64,000 nucleotides of DNA from JAHECQ01 sp963775125 (GTDB lineage Bacteria > Actinomycetota > Acidimicrobiia > Acidimicrobiales > SZUA-35). The stretch covers positions 1,116,001-1,180,000 of the forward strand of contig CAVZHQ010000007.1 of assembly GCA_963775125.1 (NCBI GenBank), in the 5' to 3' direction. A program made the position numbers and the translations under genes. Each line of letters begins with the position of its first letter. Positions within the stretch are counted from its first letter, which is position 1. Below are positions 1 to 8,305 of the stretch, one piece after another. The notes beneath the pieces were generated by a model. It had not been told where the DNA came from. It did no database searches and was given only the letters and a program-made list of their open reading frames with translations.

Positions 1-296
1 AACGGATGATCATGCCCGGCCTCGCCCGCCCTGAGGACATGTTCGCCAACTGGATGGGCGACGTTCGCTGGATGGTCCGCGACGTCACGGCCGGAGTCCT
101 GACCCTGGTCTTCCATCCTCAGGTCATCGGGCGAGGCCACCGCCTCCTGGCGCTGGAAGCCTTCCTCGACGAGGTCGCCGCGCTCGGGGTCACGTTCAAC
201 ACCATGGCCGACATCGCCACCGCCCACGCCGCCGGCGCGGCCTTTGGACTCGAAGCGGTCGGGGGCAGGGACTACTCGGAGGGTAGGACGAACTGA
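1..296 (+). CDS. Polysaccharide deacetylase family protein, C-terminal part
   Basis: The reading frame is open from the left edge, so the gene begins outside the window and only about the last 98 residues are seen. The tail has the layout of NodB-type carbohydrate esterases: a stretch like LTLVFHPQVIGRGHRL resembles the late metal-pocket His region, followed by a helix (LEAFLDEVAALGV) and a closing strand with FNTMADIATAH. Family members remove N- or O-acetyl groups from polysaccharides such as peptidoglycan or chitin. The catalytic Asp-His-His N-terminal motifs are not in view, so substrate is unknown. Its 3' end overlaps the convergent thioesterase gene by 25 bp. Confidence 0.7.
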   Translation, partial: RMIMPGLARPEDMFANWMGDVRWMVRDVTAGVLTLVFHPQVIGRGHRLLALEAFLDEVAALGVTFNTMADIATAHAAGAAFGLEAVGGRDYSEGRTN

Positions 297-967
297 TCGG
301 CTCGCATCTCGATGAAAATGCCCGTGCAGCGGGCGAAGACGCCGTCGGGGCCGTTGCCTTCACCCTCGAGGTAGCGACGGCGTCCTTCGGCTCGGACCTG
401 GCGGCCCCGGAACTCGAGCGGCACGCCGAGAGGGGCGGGCTTCTCGAAGCGGACCGACAGCTCTCCGGTGAAGGCTGACGGGGTTCCGGTGACTCGGAAC
501 ACCGAGCCGAGGACCTCGTCGAAGATGGCGCAGACCGCGCCGCCATGCACCCGTTCCGGTGGGCCTTCGAAGGCGCGGCCGAGCGTGACGTTGCCAACCG
601 CCTCGTCTCCGTCGCGGTAGTACCGTGCCCCCATGGCGAAGGGGTTCAGCTCGCCGCCCACGAACGATCCGGGATCGAACTCGACCTGGGCGCCCTGAGG
701 CGGAGGGCCGGGCCACTCGCCGGTCTCGATGTAGACCCGCACCCGGTTACGTTGGCCGAGATCGTCGGCCTTGCGGCGCTGGGGCAGACGCATCAGCTCT
801 TTCGTGAGCGAGTCGAGTTCGATGGTCATCGCGGCGGCTCGATCGGGCTCGATGGTTCGGCCGACCAAGGCGCCACCCAACCGGTTCACCGCTTCAGCCA
901 GGGCGACGGCGTGGGCGGGAAGGTCTTCGGGTACGAACGGATCAGGATCGGTGGCATGCTGCGTCAC
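272..967 (-). CDS. PaaI-type hotdog-fold thioesterase
   Basis: 231 residues. I chose the GTG at 967 (VTQHATDPDPF) because the open frame upstream of it has a shadow-like composition inside the neighbouring CoA-transferase. The second half carries the hotdog signature: NPFAMGARYYRDGD, then ERVHGGAVCAIFDEVLG, the HGG..A..D core of PaaI/4-hydroxybenzoyl-CoA thioesterases, then the strands ELSVRFEKPAPLG and VPLEFRGRQVRAEGRR. The first 80 residues form a helical extension (AVALAEAVNRLGGALVG) seen in actinobacterial members. Expected role: hydrolysis of an acyl-CoA. It lies 46 bp downstream of the CoA-transferase at 1014-3479 on the same strand, so co-transcription is likely. Confidence 0.8.
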   Translation of the reverse strand: MTQHATDPDPFVPEDLPAHAVALAEAVNRLGGALVGRTIEPDRAAAMTIELDSLTKELMRLPQRRKADDLGQRNRVRVYIETGEWPGPPPQGAQVEFDPGSFVGGELNPFAMGARYYRDGDEAVGNVTLGRAFEGPPERVHGGAVCAIFDEVLGSVFRVTGTPSAFTGELSVRFEKPAPLGVPLEFRGRQVRAEGRRRYLEGEGNGPDGVFARCTGIFIEMRADQFVLPSE

Positions 968-1013
968 GGTCGAGCACGCTAACGGGCCGACCAGGACTTC
1001 TACCAGGCAGGAT

Positions 1014-3479
1014 CTATTCGAGTGCTCCTGACGCGGCGATCTCGGCCACCTCATCGAGGTTGAACCCGAGCAGCTCGGTGAGGATGTCGAAGGTGTGCTC
1101 CCCCAACATCGGAGCCGCTGATCGGGGTCCGTTGAACGAACCTTGGTGGCCGTCGTCGCGGTGCAGGGTCGGGTAACCCGAGATGCGGTACTGATGGCCG
1201 GCATACGGGATGGGGCCGACCTCGGTGTGGTGGAGCGTTCGGTAGAACCCTCGATGCCGGTACTGAGGATCGGCGGCGAGATCACTGCTCCGCTGCACCT
1301 TGGCCGCGGGCACGCCGGCATCGGCGAGAGCCCGCTCGACAGCGGACTCCGAACGAACGCTCGTCCACGCAGCGATGCCGGCGTCGAGTTCGTCGTGTCG
1401 CGCGTGCCGACCAGCGAGCGACGCCAGTTCCGGGTCGACGGCCCAGTCCTTGCGGTCGAGGGCCTCGCAGAACCGCCGCCACACATCGTCGTCGCTGACG
1501 GTCACCGCCGCCCAGCAGTCGACGCCTTCGCACGGATAGACACCTTGTGGAGCGAACCGAGCGTCTCTGCTGCCGAGACGCTCCGCCACAGCCCCATGGT
1601 CGGCCAGCGCCAGCAGCTCCGGCGCGAGCAGTTGCAGCGCGATCTCGAGCTGGGCGGCCTCGATGTGGCAACCCGTGCCGGTTCGGGAGCGACGGTCGAG
1701 TGCGGCGAGGACGGCGGGGGTGAGGAACCGAGGCGCGATGGTGTCGGTGTACGCCAACCAGGGACCTTCCGGAGGTCCATCGGGATAGCCGACGAGGTTG
1801 AAAAAGCCGGCGAGCGCAGCTGCGTGGTAGCCGTAACCGGCCATCGACGAATGCGGCCCGCCAGAACCGAGCAACGACGTGGTCAGGGTGATCGCGGCGG
1901 GGTTGACTGCTCTGATGTCGTCGGGACCAAGGCCGAGGCCGGCCATCACCCCCGGGGTGAAGCTGTCGATGATGACGTCGGCCCACTCGACCAGGCGCCG
2001 CGCCACGATGAGGCCGCCGTCGGTCTTGAGATCGAGGGACAGCCCCAATTTGGAGGTGTTGAAGGGTCCGAAGAAGTTGGATCGGTTGAGGCCGAACTCA
2101 CCGTCCTTGAACGGCGGCTGCACCCGCAGCCCGTCGATCCGGTTTGCCGACTCGACCCGGACCACGGTGGCTCCGTGATCGGCCAGACCCTTGGCGGTGA
2201 TGGGCCCCACTCCGATCCAGCTGAAGTCGGCGACCCGTACGCCGGCCAGAGGCAGCCCAGGTGCCGCCTGCCCGGGAATCGCTGGAGGGTTGACCCATCG
2301 CCGAGCAGACCGGGCTCGACGCTCATCGGTTTCGGAGAGCACCTCTTCGGTGTGTTGACCGAGCGCCGGAACGGGTCCGGGGTTCGAGCCCCGAGTTCCG
2401 TCGACGGTGAGGAACATGCCAGGGCCCCGACCGCTGGGGCGGTCAACCCAGTAGCCGCGGGCATCGAGATGGTCGAACTGGACCAGGTCGGCGGTGGTGT
2501 TGATGGGCGCCATGGTGACGCCGAGTTCGCGGCCACGCTCCAGCAGCTCGAGCTTCGTGTACCGGCTGCAGAACCGATCGATCGCCTGGTTCAGATCGGC
2601 CATGGTGAAGCCACTGGAGCTGCCATCGATGGAGCGCTGATCCCATGAGGGCCAATCTTCCTCAGCCCACGACGCATCGACGATGCCGTCGGCAAGCATC
2701 GCGGGCAGAAGCCCGAGGATCGTCGGTCCACGAGGCACGACGACGACGTGACCGTCCGAGGCAGGGTGGCGGAGATCGACGGTCATCGCCAGCTCGAGGG
2801 TCGCACCCGTCCGCTCGAAATCGTGGCCTTGGATCTCCGACGCTTCCATGGCATTCAACATGGTCCACGTCATCGCGCACTGAGCAGACACGTCGACGAC
2901 CTGCGGAGTCCCCGTGGCGACCGCAACTCGATGCGCCACCAGCGCGGCGACCGCGGCTTCGGCCGAGGCGTGCCGCCACACCTGGGGGACGCTGACGGGA
3001 ACAGGCGGTCGCTGCGGGCTTCCCTGCAAGCGCAGTGGTCCACCGAGCGCAGCGATGGTGAGCTCGGACGACGCTTGCTCGGCCCGAGGACCGTCGCTGC
3101 CGAACGGAGTGACCTGGAGGTAGACCACCGGAACGTCGAGCGACGAGATCCACGCTGCGTCAAGGCCGTACTCCTGCAAGCGACCAACCGGGCCAGTGTC
3201 GACGACGATGGCACTGGCGGCGACGAGTTCTCGTAAACGCTCGGTCGACGAAGGGTCGGCCGGATCGAGCATCACCGATCGCTTGTCGTGGTTGTACGCC
3301 TCGAACTGGAGACTGTCGCCCCCGGCTCGGGGGGTCGGTCCTTCGCGTCGGCCGGGACAACCTGCTGGCGGCTCGACCTTCACCACGTCAGCGCCGAGAC
3401 AACCCAGCAACCATGCGGTCATCTCGCCACGATGGTCGGCCAGGTCGAGCACGGGTAAGCCGTCGAGCAGATCGAGCAT
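1014..3479 (-). CDS. Class III CoA-transferase (CaiB/BaiF), double-domain
   Basis: 821 residues, about twice the usual 400 of CaiB/BaiF proteins, because two family III CoA-transferase domains are fused. Domain 1 (about 1-375) starts LPVLDLADHRGEMTAWLLG and has the CLGADVVKVEPP strand. Domain 2 (about 395-821) restarts with LAGVRVADFSWIGVGPITA, has GATVVRVES, and continues with LTTSLLGSGGPHSSMAGYG and the typical C-terminus. The family moves CoA between carboxylic acids (carnitine, oxalate, benzylsuccinate, bile acids); the substrate cannot be read here. Double-headed forms are common in lipid- and steroid-degrading actinobacteria. A second double copy sits at the right window edge. The following thioesterase suggests an acyl-CoA pathway. 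Confidence 0.9.
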   Translation of the reverse strand: MLDLLDGLPVLDLADHRGEMTAWLLGCLGADVVKVEPPAGCPGRREGPTPRAGGDSLQFEAYNHDKRSVMLDPADPSSTERLRELVAASAIVVDTGPVGRLQEYGLDAAWISSLDVPVVYLQVTPFGSDGPRAEQASSELTIAALGGPLRLQGSPQRPPVPVSVPQVWRHASAEAAVAALVAHRVAVATGTPQVVDVSAQCAMTWTMLNAMEASEIQGHDFERTGATLELAMTVDLRHPASDGHVVVVPRGPTILGLLPAMLADGIVDASWAEEDWPSWDQRSIDGSSSGFTMADLNQAIDRFCSRYTKLELLERGRELGVTMAPINTTADLVQFDHLDARGYWVDRPSGRGPGMFLTVDGTRGSNPGPVPALGQHTEEVLSETDERRARSARRWVNPPAIPGQAAPGLPLAGVRVADFSWIGVGPITAKGLADHGATVVRVESANRIDGLRVQPPFKDGEFGLNRSNFFGPFNTSKLGLSLDLKTDGGLIVARRLVEWADVIIDSFTPGVMAGLGLGPDDIRAVNPAAITLTTSLLGSGGPHSSMAGYGYHAAALAGFFNLVGYPDGPPEGPWLAYTDTIAPRFLTPAVLAALDRRSRTGTGCHIEAAQLEIALQLLAPELLALADHGAVAERLGSRDARFAPQGVYPCEGVDCWAAVTVSDDDVWRRFCEALDRKDWAVDPELASLAGRHARHDELDAGIAAWTSVRSESAVERALADAGVPAAKVQRSSDLAADPQYRHRGFYRTLHHTEVGPIPYAGHQYRISGYPTLHRDDGHQGSFNGPRSAAPMLGEHTFDILTELLGFNLDEVAEIAASGALE

Positions 3480-3505
3480 CTCGGGACACTACCTGGCTCA
3501 TCACC

Positions 3506-3550
3506 ACCTGGATTCACCGGGACTGGATCTACCGAGACTGGATCTACAGT
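3506..3550. repeat. Three 15-bp tandem units before the nucleoside hydrolase start
   Basis: Three consecutive 15-bp units: ACCTGGATTCACCGG (3506-3520), GACTGGATCTACCGA (3521-3535) and GACTGGATCTACAGT (3536-3550). The second and third share 12 identical leading bases. They fill the gap between the divergent CoA-transferase and the GTG start at 3559. No clear Shine-Dalgarno sequence is present, so the array would form the 5' leader. Confidence 0.75.
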
Positions 3551-3558
3551 GCTGCCTC

Positions 3559-4494
3559 GTGGCCCAGAAGATCATCATCGACACCGACCCTGGACAAGAC
3601 GACGCGGTTGCGCTGCTCCTTGCCCTCGCCTCCCCCGACGATCTCGAGGTTCTCGGGATCACGTCAGTGGCCGGCAACGTCCCGATCTCGTACACCACTC
3701 GAAATTGTCTGATGCTGGTGGAGCTGGCGCACCGGACCGACGTTCCCGTCTACCAGGGTTCGGCGGGGCCGCTGGCGCGGGAGCTCGTCACCGCCGAGAG
3801 CATCCATGGACCGACGGGCATCGATGGCATCGACCAGCCCGAGCCCAGCACCCATCTGGCCGAAGGAACTGCGGTCGAGTTCCTCATCGACACGCTCATG
3901 TCGACCGAGGACGTCATCGTCTGCACGCTCGGTCCCCTCACCAACATCGCCCATGCCCTCACCGAGGAGCCGCTCATCGCACCGCGCATCAAGCAGCTCG
4001 TGCTGATGGGTGGCGGGCACTTCGAGGGTGGCAACATCACGCCGGCGGCCGAGTTCAACATCTTCGTCGATCCCCAGGCGGCCGCCCAGGTCTTTGCCAG
4101 CGGTATTCCCCTGGTGATGATGCCGCTCGACGTGACCCATCGGGCCATCTCGACGCCGTCGCGGATCGAGGCCTTCCGCCGATTGGACACCCGCGCCGGC
4201 GATGCCGTCGCCGGCATGCTCGACTTCTTCCATCGCTACGACATCGAGCGGTACGGTCAACCCGGTGGACCACTGCACGATCCAACCGTCATCGCCTACC
4301 TGATCGATCCCTCGCTGTTCGCCGGGCGTCACGTCAACGTCGAGATCGAAACCGAGTCGGCCCTCACGTTGGGCGCGACCGTGGTCGACTGGTGGGGTGC
4401 CACCGCCCGACCCGCCAACTGCACCGTCATGCGGGAGATCGACGCCGACGGCTTCTATCACCTGCTCGTCGATCGAATCGGACGCCTGCCGTAG
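3559..4494 (+). CDS. Inosine-uridine preferring nucleoside hydrolase
   Basis: 311 residues, the normal length for the family. It begins KIIIDTDPGQDDAVAL, the Asp-rich DTDPGxDD motif that binds the catalytic calcium and ribose. Other hallmarks are CTLGPLTNIA, LVLMGGGHFEGGNITPAAEFNIFVDPQAA (conserved E-N-D contacts), MMPLDVTH and LHDPTVIAYL, the last with the second calcium Asp and its preceding His. The enzyme cleaves the N-glycosidic bond of purine or pyrimidine nucleosides, giving base and ribose, a salvage step in the cytoplasm. I start it at GTG 3559 (VAQKIIIDTD), because the longer upstream frame runs into the antisense of the CoA-transferase. It stands alone between divergent and convergent neighbours. 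Confidence 0.92.
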   Translation: MAQKIIIDTDPGQDDAVALLLALASPDDLEVLGITSVAGNVPISYTTRNCLMLVELAHRTDVPVYQGSAGPLARELVTAESIHGPTGIDGIDQPEPSTHLAEGTAVEFLIDTLMSTEDVIVCTLGPLTNIAHALTEEPLIAPRIKQLVLMGGGHFEGGNITPAAEFNIFVDPQAAAQVFASGIPLVMMPLDVTHRAISTPSRIEAFRRLDTRAGDAVAGMLDFFHRYDIERYGQPGGPLHDPTVIAYLIDPSLFAGRHVNVEIETESALTLGATVVDWWGATARPANCTVMREIDADGFYHLLVDRIGRLP

Positions 4495-4496
4495 TT

Positions 4497-4814
4497 CTAC
4501 CGAGCGGGTGGCCCCCAGCACGAGGTGGCCGACACGTCGTCGAGGGGCTTCAGCCATTGCCGTTCGACCCAGAACCCGCCGAACGGGAGCGAGCCGATGA
4601 CCATCGCCGCTACGGCCTTCCAGATCGGCCACCGCATTGCTCGGTGATCTCGCAGCAGGAGACCGGCGTAGACCAGGAACAAGATGCCGTGAACGGGCCC
4701 GATCACCGTCACGCCGAGTTCGGTTCCGCCCGAGCGCTTCACGATGGTTGCCACGACCAACAGCAGGTAGCTGACTGCTTCGACGATGGAGATTCGACGC
4801 AGGTTCCTGACCAC
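4497..4814 (-). CDS. DUF3817 small integral membrane protein
   Basis: 105 residues with three predicted membrane helices: ISIVEAVSYLLLVVATIVKR, TVIGPVHGILFLVYAGLLL and WPIWKAVAAMVIGSLPFGGFWVE. The G-P-H-G segment in helix 2 and the LPFGxFWxE ending are the hallmarks of DUF3817 (YdzA-like) proteins, whose function is not established. It ends two bases from the convergent nucleoside hydrolase. The next gene upstream on this strand, the hybrid kinase, ends 62 bp before its start. Confidence 0.8.
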   Translation of the reverse strand: MVRNLRRISIVEAVSYLLLVVATIVKRSGGTELGVTVIGPVHGILFLVYAGLLLRDHRAMRWPIWKAVAAMVIGSLPFGGFWVERQWLKPLDDVSATSCWGPPAR

Positions 4815-4876
4815 GTAGAGGGTCTATCGGAGCGGCGGCCGGTTCGCACCTGTTGCGCTCGGCACTCAGCCGAGCG

Positions 4877-6530
4877 TCAGCGGGGCGCCAGCGCCGGTGA
4901 GTTCATCGCCGCCGCCATGGCGCGCGACAATTCATCGATGTGGAACGGCTTGCTGAGCGCTTCGGAGAAACCGAAACGTCTGGCATCTTCGAGGGTCTCG
5001 TCGGCGTAGCCGCTCATGGCTACCGCACGCACGCCGGGCTCGACTCGGCGCAGCCGTTCGAGCGCTGCAAGCCCGCCGAGGCCGAGGTCGTTGCGCAGAT
5101 CGAGCAGCGCAAGATCGAACGGTTCTCCTCGTTCCTTCGCCGCCAACCATGCAGGCACGGCATCTTCACCTTTCGTGACCAACTGATGACGGTGCCCGAG
5201 GTGAGTGAGGATGTCGGCCAAGACCTCGCCGAGCAACAAGTCGTCGTCCAGGACCAGCAGGTTGATCTGGGTCGGTCTCGGCGTCTTGGGCGGCGAGTAC
5301 ACCAGACGACCGCTCTGCCCGGGAAGCGTCAGTGAGAAGGTCGAGCCGGCCCCCAGTCGACTGACCACGCGTAGATCTCCCTCATGCTGGAGCGCCGCCC
5401 AATAGGACGATGCCAGCCCCAGGCCTGCGCCCTGTGGCTTCGTCGTGAAGTACGGCTCGAAGATGCGACCGAGCGTTTCCTCATCCATACCGACGCCATC
5501 GTCGATGACATCTACGTGTACCAACGGAGGGCTGCCCTCTGCGGAACTGGCCCGGAGCGTCAAGTTGCCGGGGCGATCACCGATCGCCTCGAGGGCGTTG
5601 ACCACCAGATTCATGATGATGTGGGGAACCTGAACCGGATCGGCCCGCAGCAGCGGGAGCCGGTCGGGGATCTCGAGGTGAACCGAGACATTGGTGGCGA
5701 GACGTGCGGCCGATGCGGCCTCGTGGAGCACCGCCGCCACGTCGATGACCTCGAGAGACGCCTGACCATGCGACGTCAGCGTGAGCAGCCGGCCGGTGAG
5801 CACCCGTGCTCGCTGCACGACCCGGCTCAGGGCGCCCTGCACCTGATCGGCCGACAACTGATTCCGGCGCAGACGCTCGGCGTTGAGTTCGACGACGGAA
5901 AGAAGATTGTTGAGGTCGTGTGCCAGCGTCCCCGCAAACGTCCCGATGGCTCGCGCCTGGCGGCCCCGCGCCTGCTCGTCGACCGCCTGACGATCCCGTC
6001 GTTGCTTCCACAGAAGAAGGCGGGGTCCGGCGACAACCGCCATGCGTTCCATGGCGAGGCGTTGCCAAGGAGCAAAGCCGTCGACGACCGATGACTCGCT
6101 GTCGAAGACCGCCACGAGTTCGTCGTCGACCACCACGGGAACACTGAGTTCGCTTCGGCCATCGAAGTGGTCGGAGATATAGCCGAGACGAGCCGTGGTC
6201 TCCGGCGAGGCGATGTCGTCGATGTACACCGTCTGTCGTTGCTCACCTGCAAGGCCGACAATACCGTGGCCGAGTGGGATGCCAATCGGATCGAGGAGCT
6301 CGCCGGTTTCGGGTGTCTTCACACCGAACGCTGCCGCTTGGAACAACGATCGACCCTCGGCGAGGTAGAGCACGAAGTCGTCGAGTTCCACGCACGTTGC
6401 CAATGACCTCGGCCATCGTCCACAGCAGATTCTCCTGGGCATAGCTCTGCCGGCACGCATCGAGGAACTCCGCAACCGCAGACCACGCCCGAAGTTCCTG
6501 CGAATCAACCGACATGCTTGTCGATCCCAT
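4877..6530 (-). CDS. GAF-histidine kinase-receiver hybrid sensor (one frameshift)
   Basis: Soluble hybrid kinase of about 550 residues after repair. A GAF domain (VELDDFVLYLAEGRSLF through GHGIVGLAGE and SVPVVVDDELVAVFDSE) is followed by the phosphoacceptor helix (GTLAHDLNNLLSVVELNAERL region), the N box NLVVNALEAIGDRPG, the G1 box DDGVGMDEE and the G2 box GAGLGLASSY. A C-terminal receiver begins LLVLDDDLLLGEVL, with phospho-Asp in LALLDLRND and Lys in LSKPFHIDE. No membrane segment is seen, so it senses a cytoplasmic signal. The N-terminus (MGSTSMSVDSQELRAW to WTMAEVIGNV) lies in another frame; the junction is near 6393-6398. Start is ATG 6530 or 6515. It is divergent from the oxygenase gene. 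Confidence 0.82.
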
Positions 6531-6630
6531 GACTAGGTTCCATGCCAGCAACAACCATGATTGGTCCACGCTATCCGACCTCATTTGGTCGAGCTGTCCA
6601 GGAATGCCCACCGCAAGAAAGGCCCGCATC

Positions 6631-7647
6631 TTGACCACCGCACTGCTCACCTCCCGGCTCCCGATCATCGACATCGCCCCGCTGGGTGCCCAGCACGCCA
6701 CAACCCGGCGCGAGGTCGCCGAAGAGATCCTGTCGGCCGCCATGGACAACGGGTTTCTGTATTTGGCCAATCACGGTGTTCCCGAGCCTCTCCTCGACAG
6801 CGTCTATGACCAAGCGGCGCGGTTCTTCGAGCACTCCGACGAGTGGAAACTGCAGTGGTACATCGGCAGCATGCCGAACCATCGTGGCTATGTGCCCACG
6901 ACCGAGAAGGGCGACTACGGCGACGAGCAGGGCCAGCGCCGCTACGAGGCCTTCGACCTCGGCAGCGGCTTGGCCGGGGACGTCTTCGATCCGAGCAGCC
7001 GTTTGCTCGGCCCGAACGCCTGGCCTGACCAGAGCGGATTCCGCCTCACGGTCAGTCGCTATCTCGCCGAAATGCGCCGCTTGTCGCACGTGATGTGCAA
7101 CGCGTTCGAACTGGCGCTCGACTTGGAACCCGACGCGTTCTGGCGTCACATGTCACGGCCGGTTTCGCAACTGAGGCTCCTCCATTACCTGCAAAAGGAG
7201 GGCCCGACGACAGCGGTCGGCATGGGAGCGCACACCGACTACGAATGCTTCACCATCCTGCATTCTCGGACTCCTGCACTGCAGATCCTGAGCCTCGATG
7301 ACGAGTGGATCGATGCCCCTCCGATCGAAGGCGCTTTCTACTTCAACATCGGCGACATGTTCGAGGCATGGACCGGTGGCCTGCTCGTCGCGACGGCGCA
7401 TCGAGTGATCGATGCCGGCGCAGAGCGCTTCTCGCTCCCCTATTTCGCGGCGACCAACTACGAAACGGTCATCCAACCCGTGGCGGTGCCACGCTTCTTC
7501 CAACGCGACTATCCACCCATCGTGGCGGGCGATCATCTGACGAGCCAACTGCTTCGTGATTTCCCGTATCTCAGAAACCTGAGTCGGCCGCCGTCGGTGA
7601 CTCCCGGCCTCAACCCGTTCGAACACCGCATCCGCAAATACGCCTAG
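6631..7647 (+). CDS. Isopenicillin N synthase-like 2OG-Fe(II) oxygenase
   Basis: 338 residues from a TTG at 6631, chosen for the ribosome site AAGAAAGG eight bases before it; an ATG at 6604 is the alternative. It has the DIOX_N start LPIIDIAPLG, the strand GFLYLANHGVPEPLL, and the jelly-roll iron site HTD (about H201, D203) with distal His in ATAHRV (H257). The 2-oxoglutarate-binding RFS motif is in ERFSLPYF. Family members hydroxylate, desaturate or ring-close small molecules, or act in nucleobase and ethylene chemistry; the substrate is not evident. A LysE exporter follows after 21 bp and then the dimethylformamidase-like gene, so one transcript is likely. Confidence 0.88.
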   Translation: MTTALLTSRLPIIDIAPLGAQHATTRREVAEEILSAAMDNGFLYLANHGVPEPLLDSVYDQAARFFEHSDEWKLQWYIGSMPNHRGYVPTTEKGDYGDEQGQRRYEAFDLGSGLAGDVFDPSSRLLGPNAWPDQSGFRLTVSRYLAEMRRLSHVMCNAFELALDLEPDAFWRHMSRPVSQLRLLHYLQKEGPTTAVGMGAHTDYECFTILHSRTPALQILSLDDEWIDAPPIEGAFYFNIGDMFEAWTGGLLVATAHRVIDAGAERFSLPYFAATNYETVIQPVAVPRFFQRDYPPIVAGDHLTSQLLRDFPYLRNLSRPPSVTPGLNPFEHRIRKYA

Positions 7648-7668
7648 ACCCAGAGCGAAAGGACCCCT

Positions 7669-8301
7669 GTGCCTACCACCAGCATGCTGCTCGCCGTCGC
7701 CTTCTCCGGGTTCGCGCTGAGCGCGTCCCCCGGCCCGTCGATGTTCTACATCCTTTCCCGGAGCGTCAGTCAGAACCGCAACGCAGGCCTCGCGTCGGCC
7801 CTCGGATTGGCGATCGGCGGGATGCTCCTTGCCATCGGCTCCGCGCTGGGGCTGTCGGCGCTGTTCGAACGTTTCTCCACGGCGTTCACCACCCTCCAGG
7901 TCGCCGGGGGCCTCTATCTCCTGTACCTCGGCGTCGGGATGATTCGAGACGCGAAAGATGCCGGGGCCCTGGCGGTTCTCGATGTCGAACCCGATCCGCT
8001 GTCACACATCTTCCGACAAGGGGTCATCGTCGAGCTGCTCAATCCGAAGACGGCGATCTTTCTCGTGGCCTTCATTCCCCAGTTCATCGATGAGACCCGT
8101 TCCGACACACGCTGGCAGATTCTCGTCCTCAGCATGCTGGTGCCGCTCACCGCCGTGCCTGCTGACATCTTGGTCAGCTTGTTCGGCGGCACCCTTTCGT
8201 CGAAGTTCAAGGCCAATCCCAACGCGGCGGTGGTCATGAACTGGGTTGCCGGCTTGATCCTGATCGGTCTGGCCGTACGGGTCTTCCTCATGGTCATATG
8301 A
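7669..8301 (+). CDS. LysE/RhtB family amino-acid or metabolite exporter
   Basis: 210 residues from a GTG start. The N-terminus has the LysE signature ASPGPSMFYILSRSV with the conserved P-G-P, then helices LGLAIGGMLLAIGSALGLSALF, LQVAGGLYLLYLGVGMI, LLNPKTAIFLVAFIPQFI, LVLSMLVPLTAVPADILVSLF and a last helix AGLILIGLAVRVFL: six in all, as expected. The LNPK-like segment (LLNPKTAIF) is the second conserved element. Such carriers export amino acids, homoserine lactone or toxic intermediates through the cytoplasmic membrane. Between a 2OG oxygenase and an amidase-like enzyme it may expel a product or intermediate of that pathway; this is inference. Confidence 0.9.
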   Translation: MPTTSMLLAVAFSGFALSASPGPSMFYILSRSVSQNRNAGLASALGLAIGGMLLAIGSALGLSALFERFSTAFTTLQVAGGLYLLYLGVGMIRDAKDAGALAVLDVEPDPLSHIFRQGVIVELLNPKTAIFLVAFIPQFIDETRSDTRWQILVLSMLVPLTAVPADILVSLFGGTLSSKFKANPNAAVVMNWVAGLILIGLAVRVFLMVI

Positions 8302-8305
8302 GCCG

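Noticed and set aside
272..1486. A 404-residue minus-strand protein
   Set aside because: The upstream 170 residues are antisense to the CoA-transferase and low in coding character; only 272-967 is supported.
3196..3558. N-terminal extension of the nucleoside hydrolase
   Set aside because: It overlaps the opposite-strand CoA-transferase and the 15-bp repeats; the conserved start motif lies just after GTG 3559.
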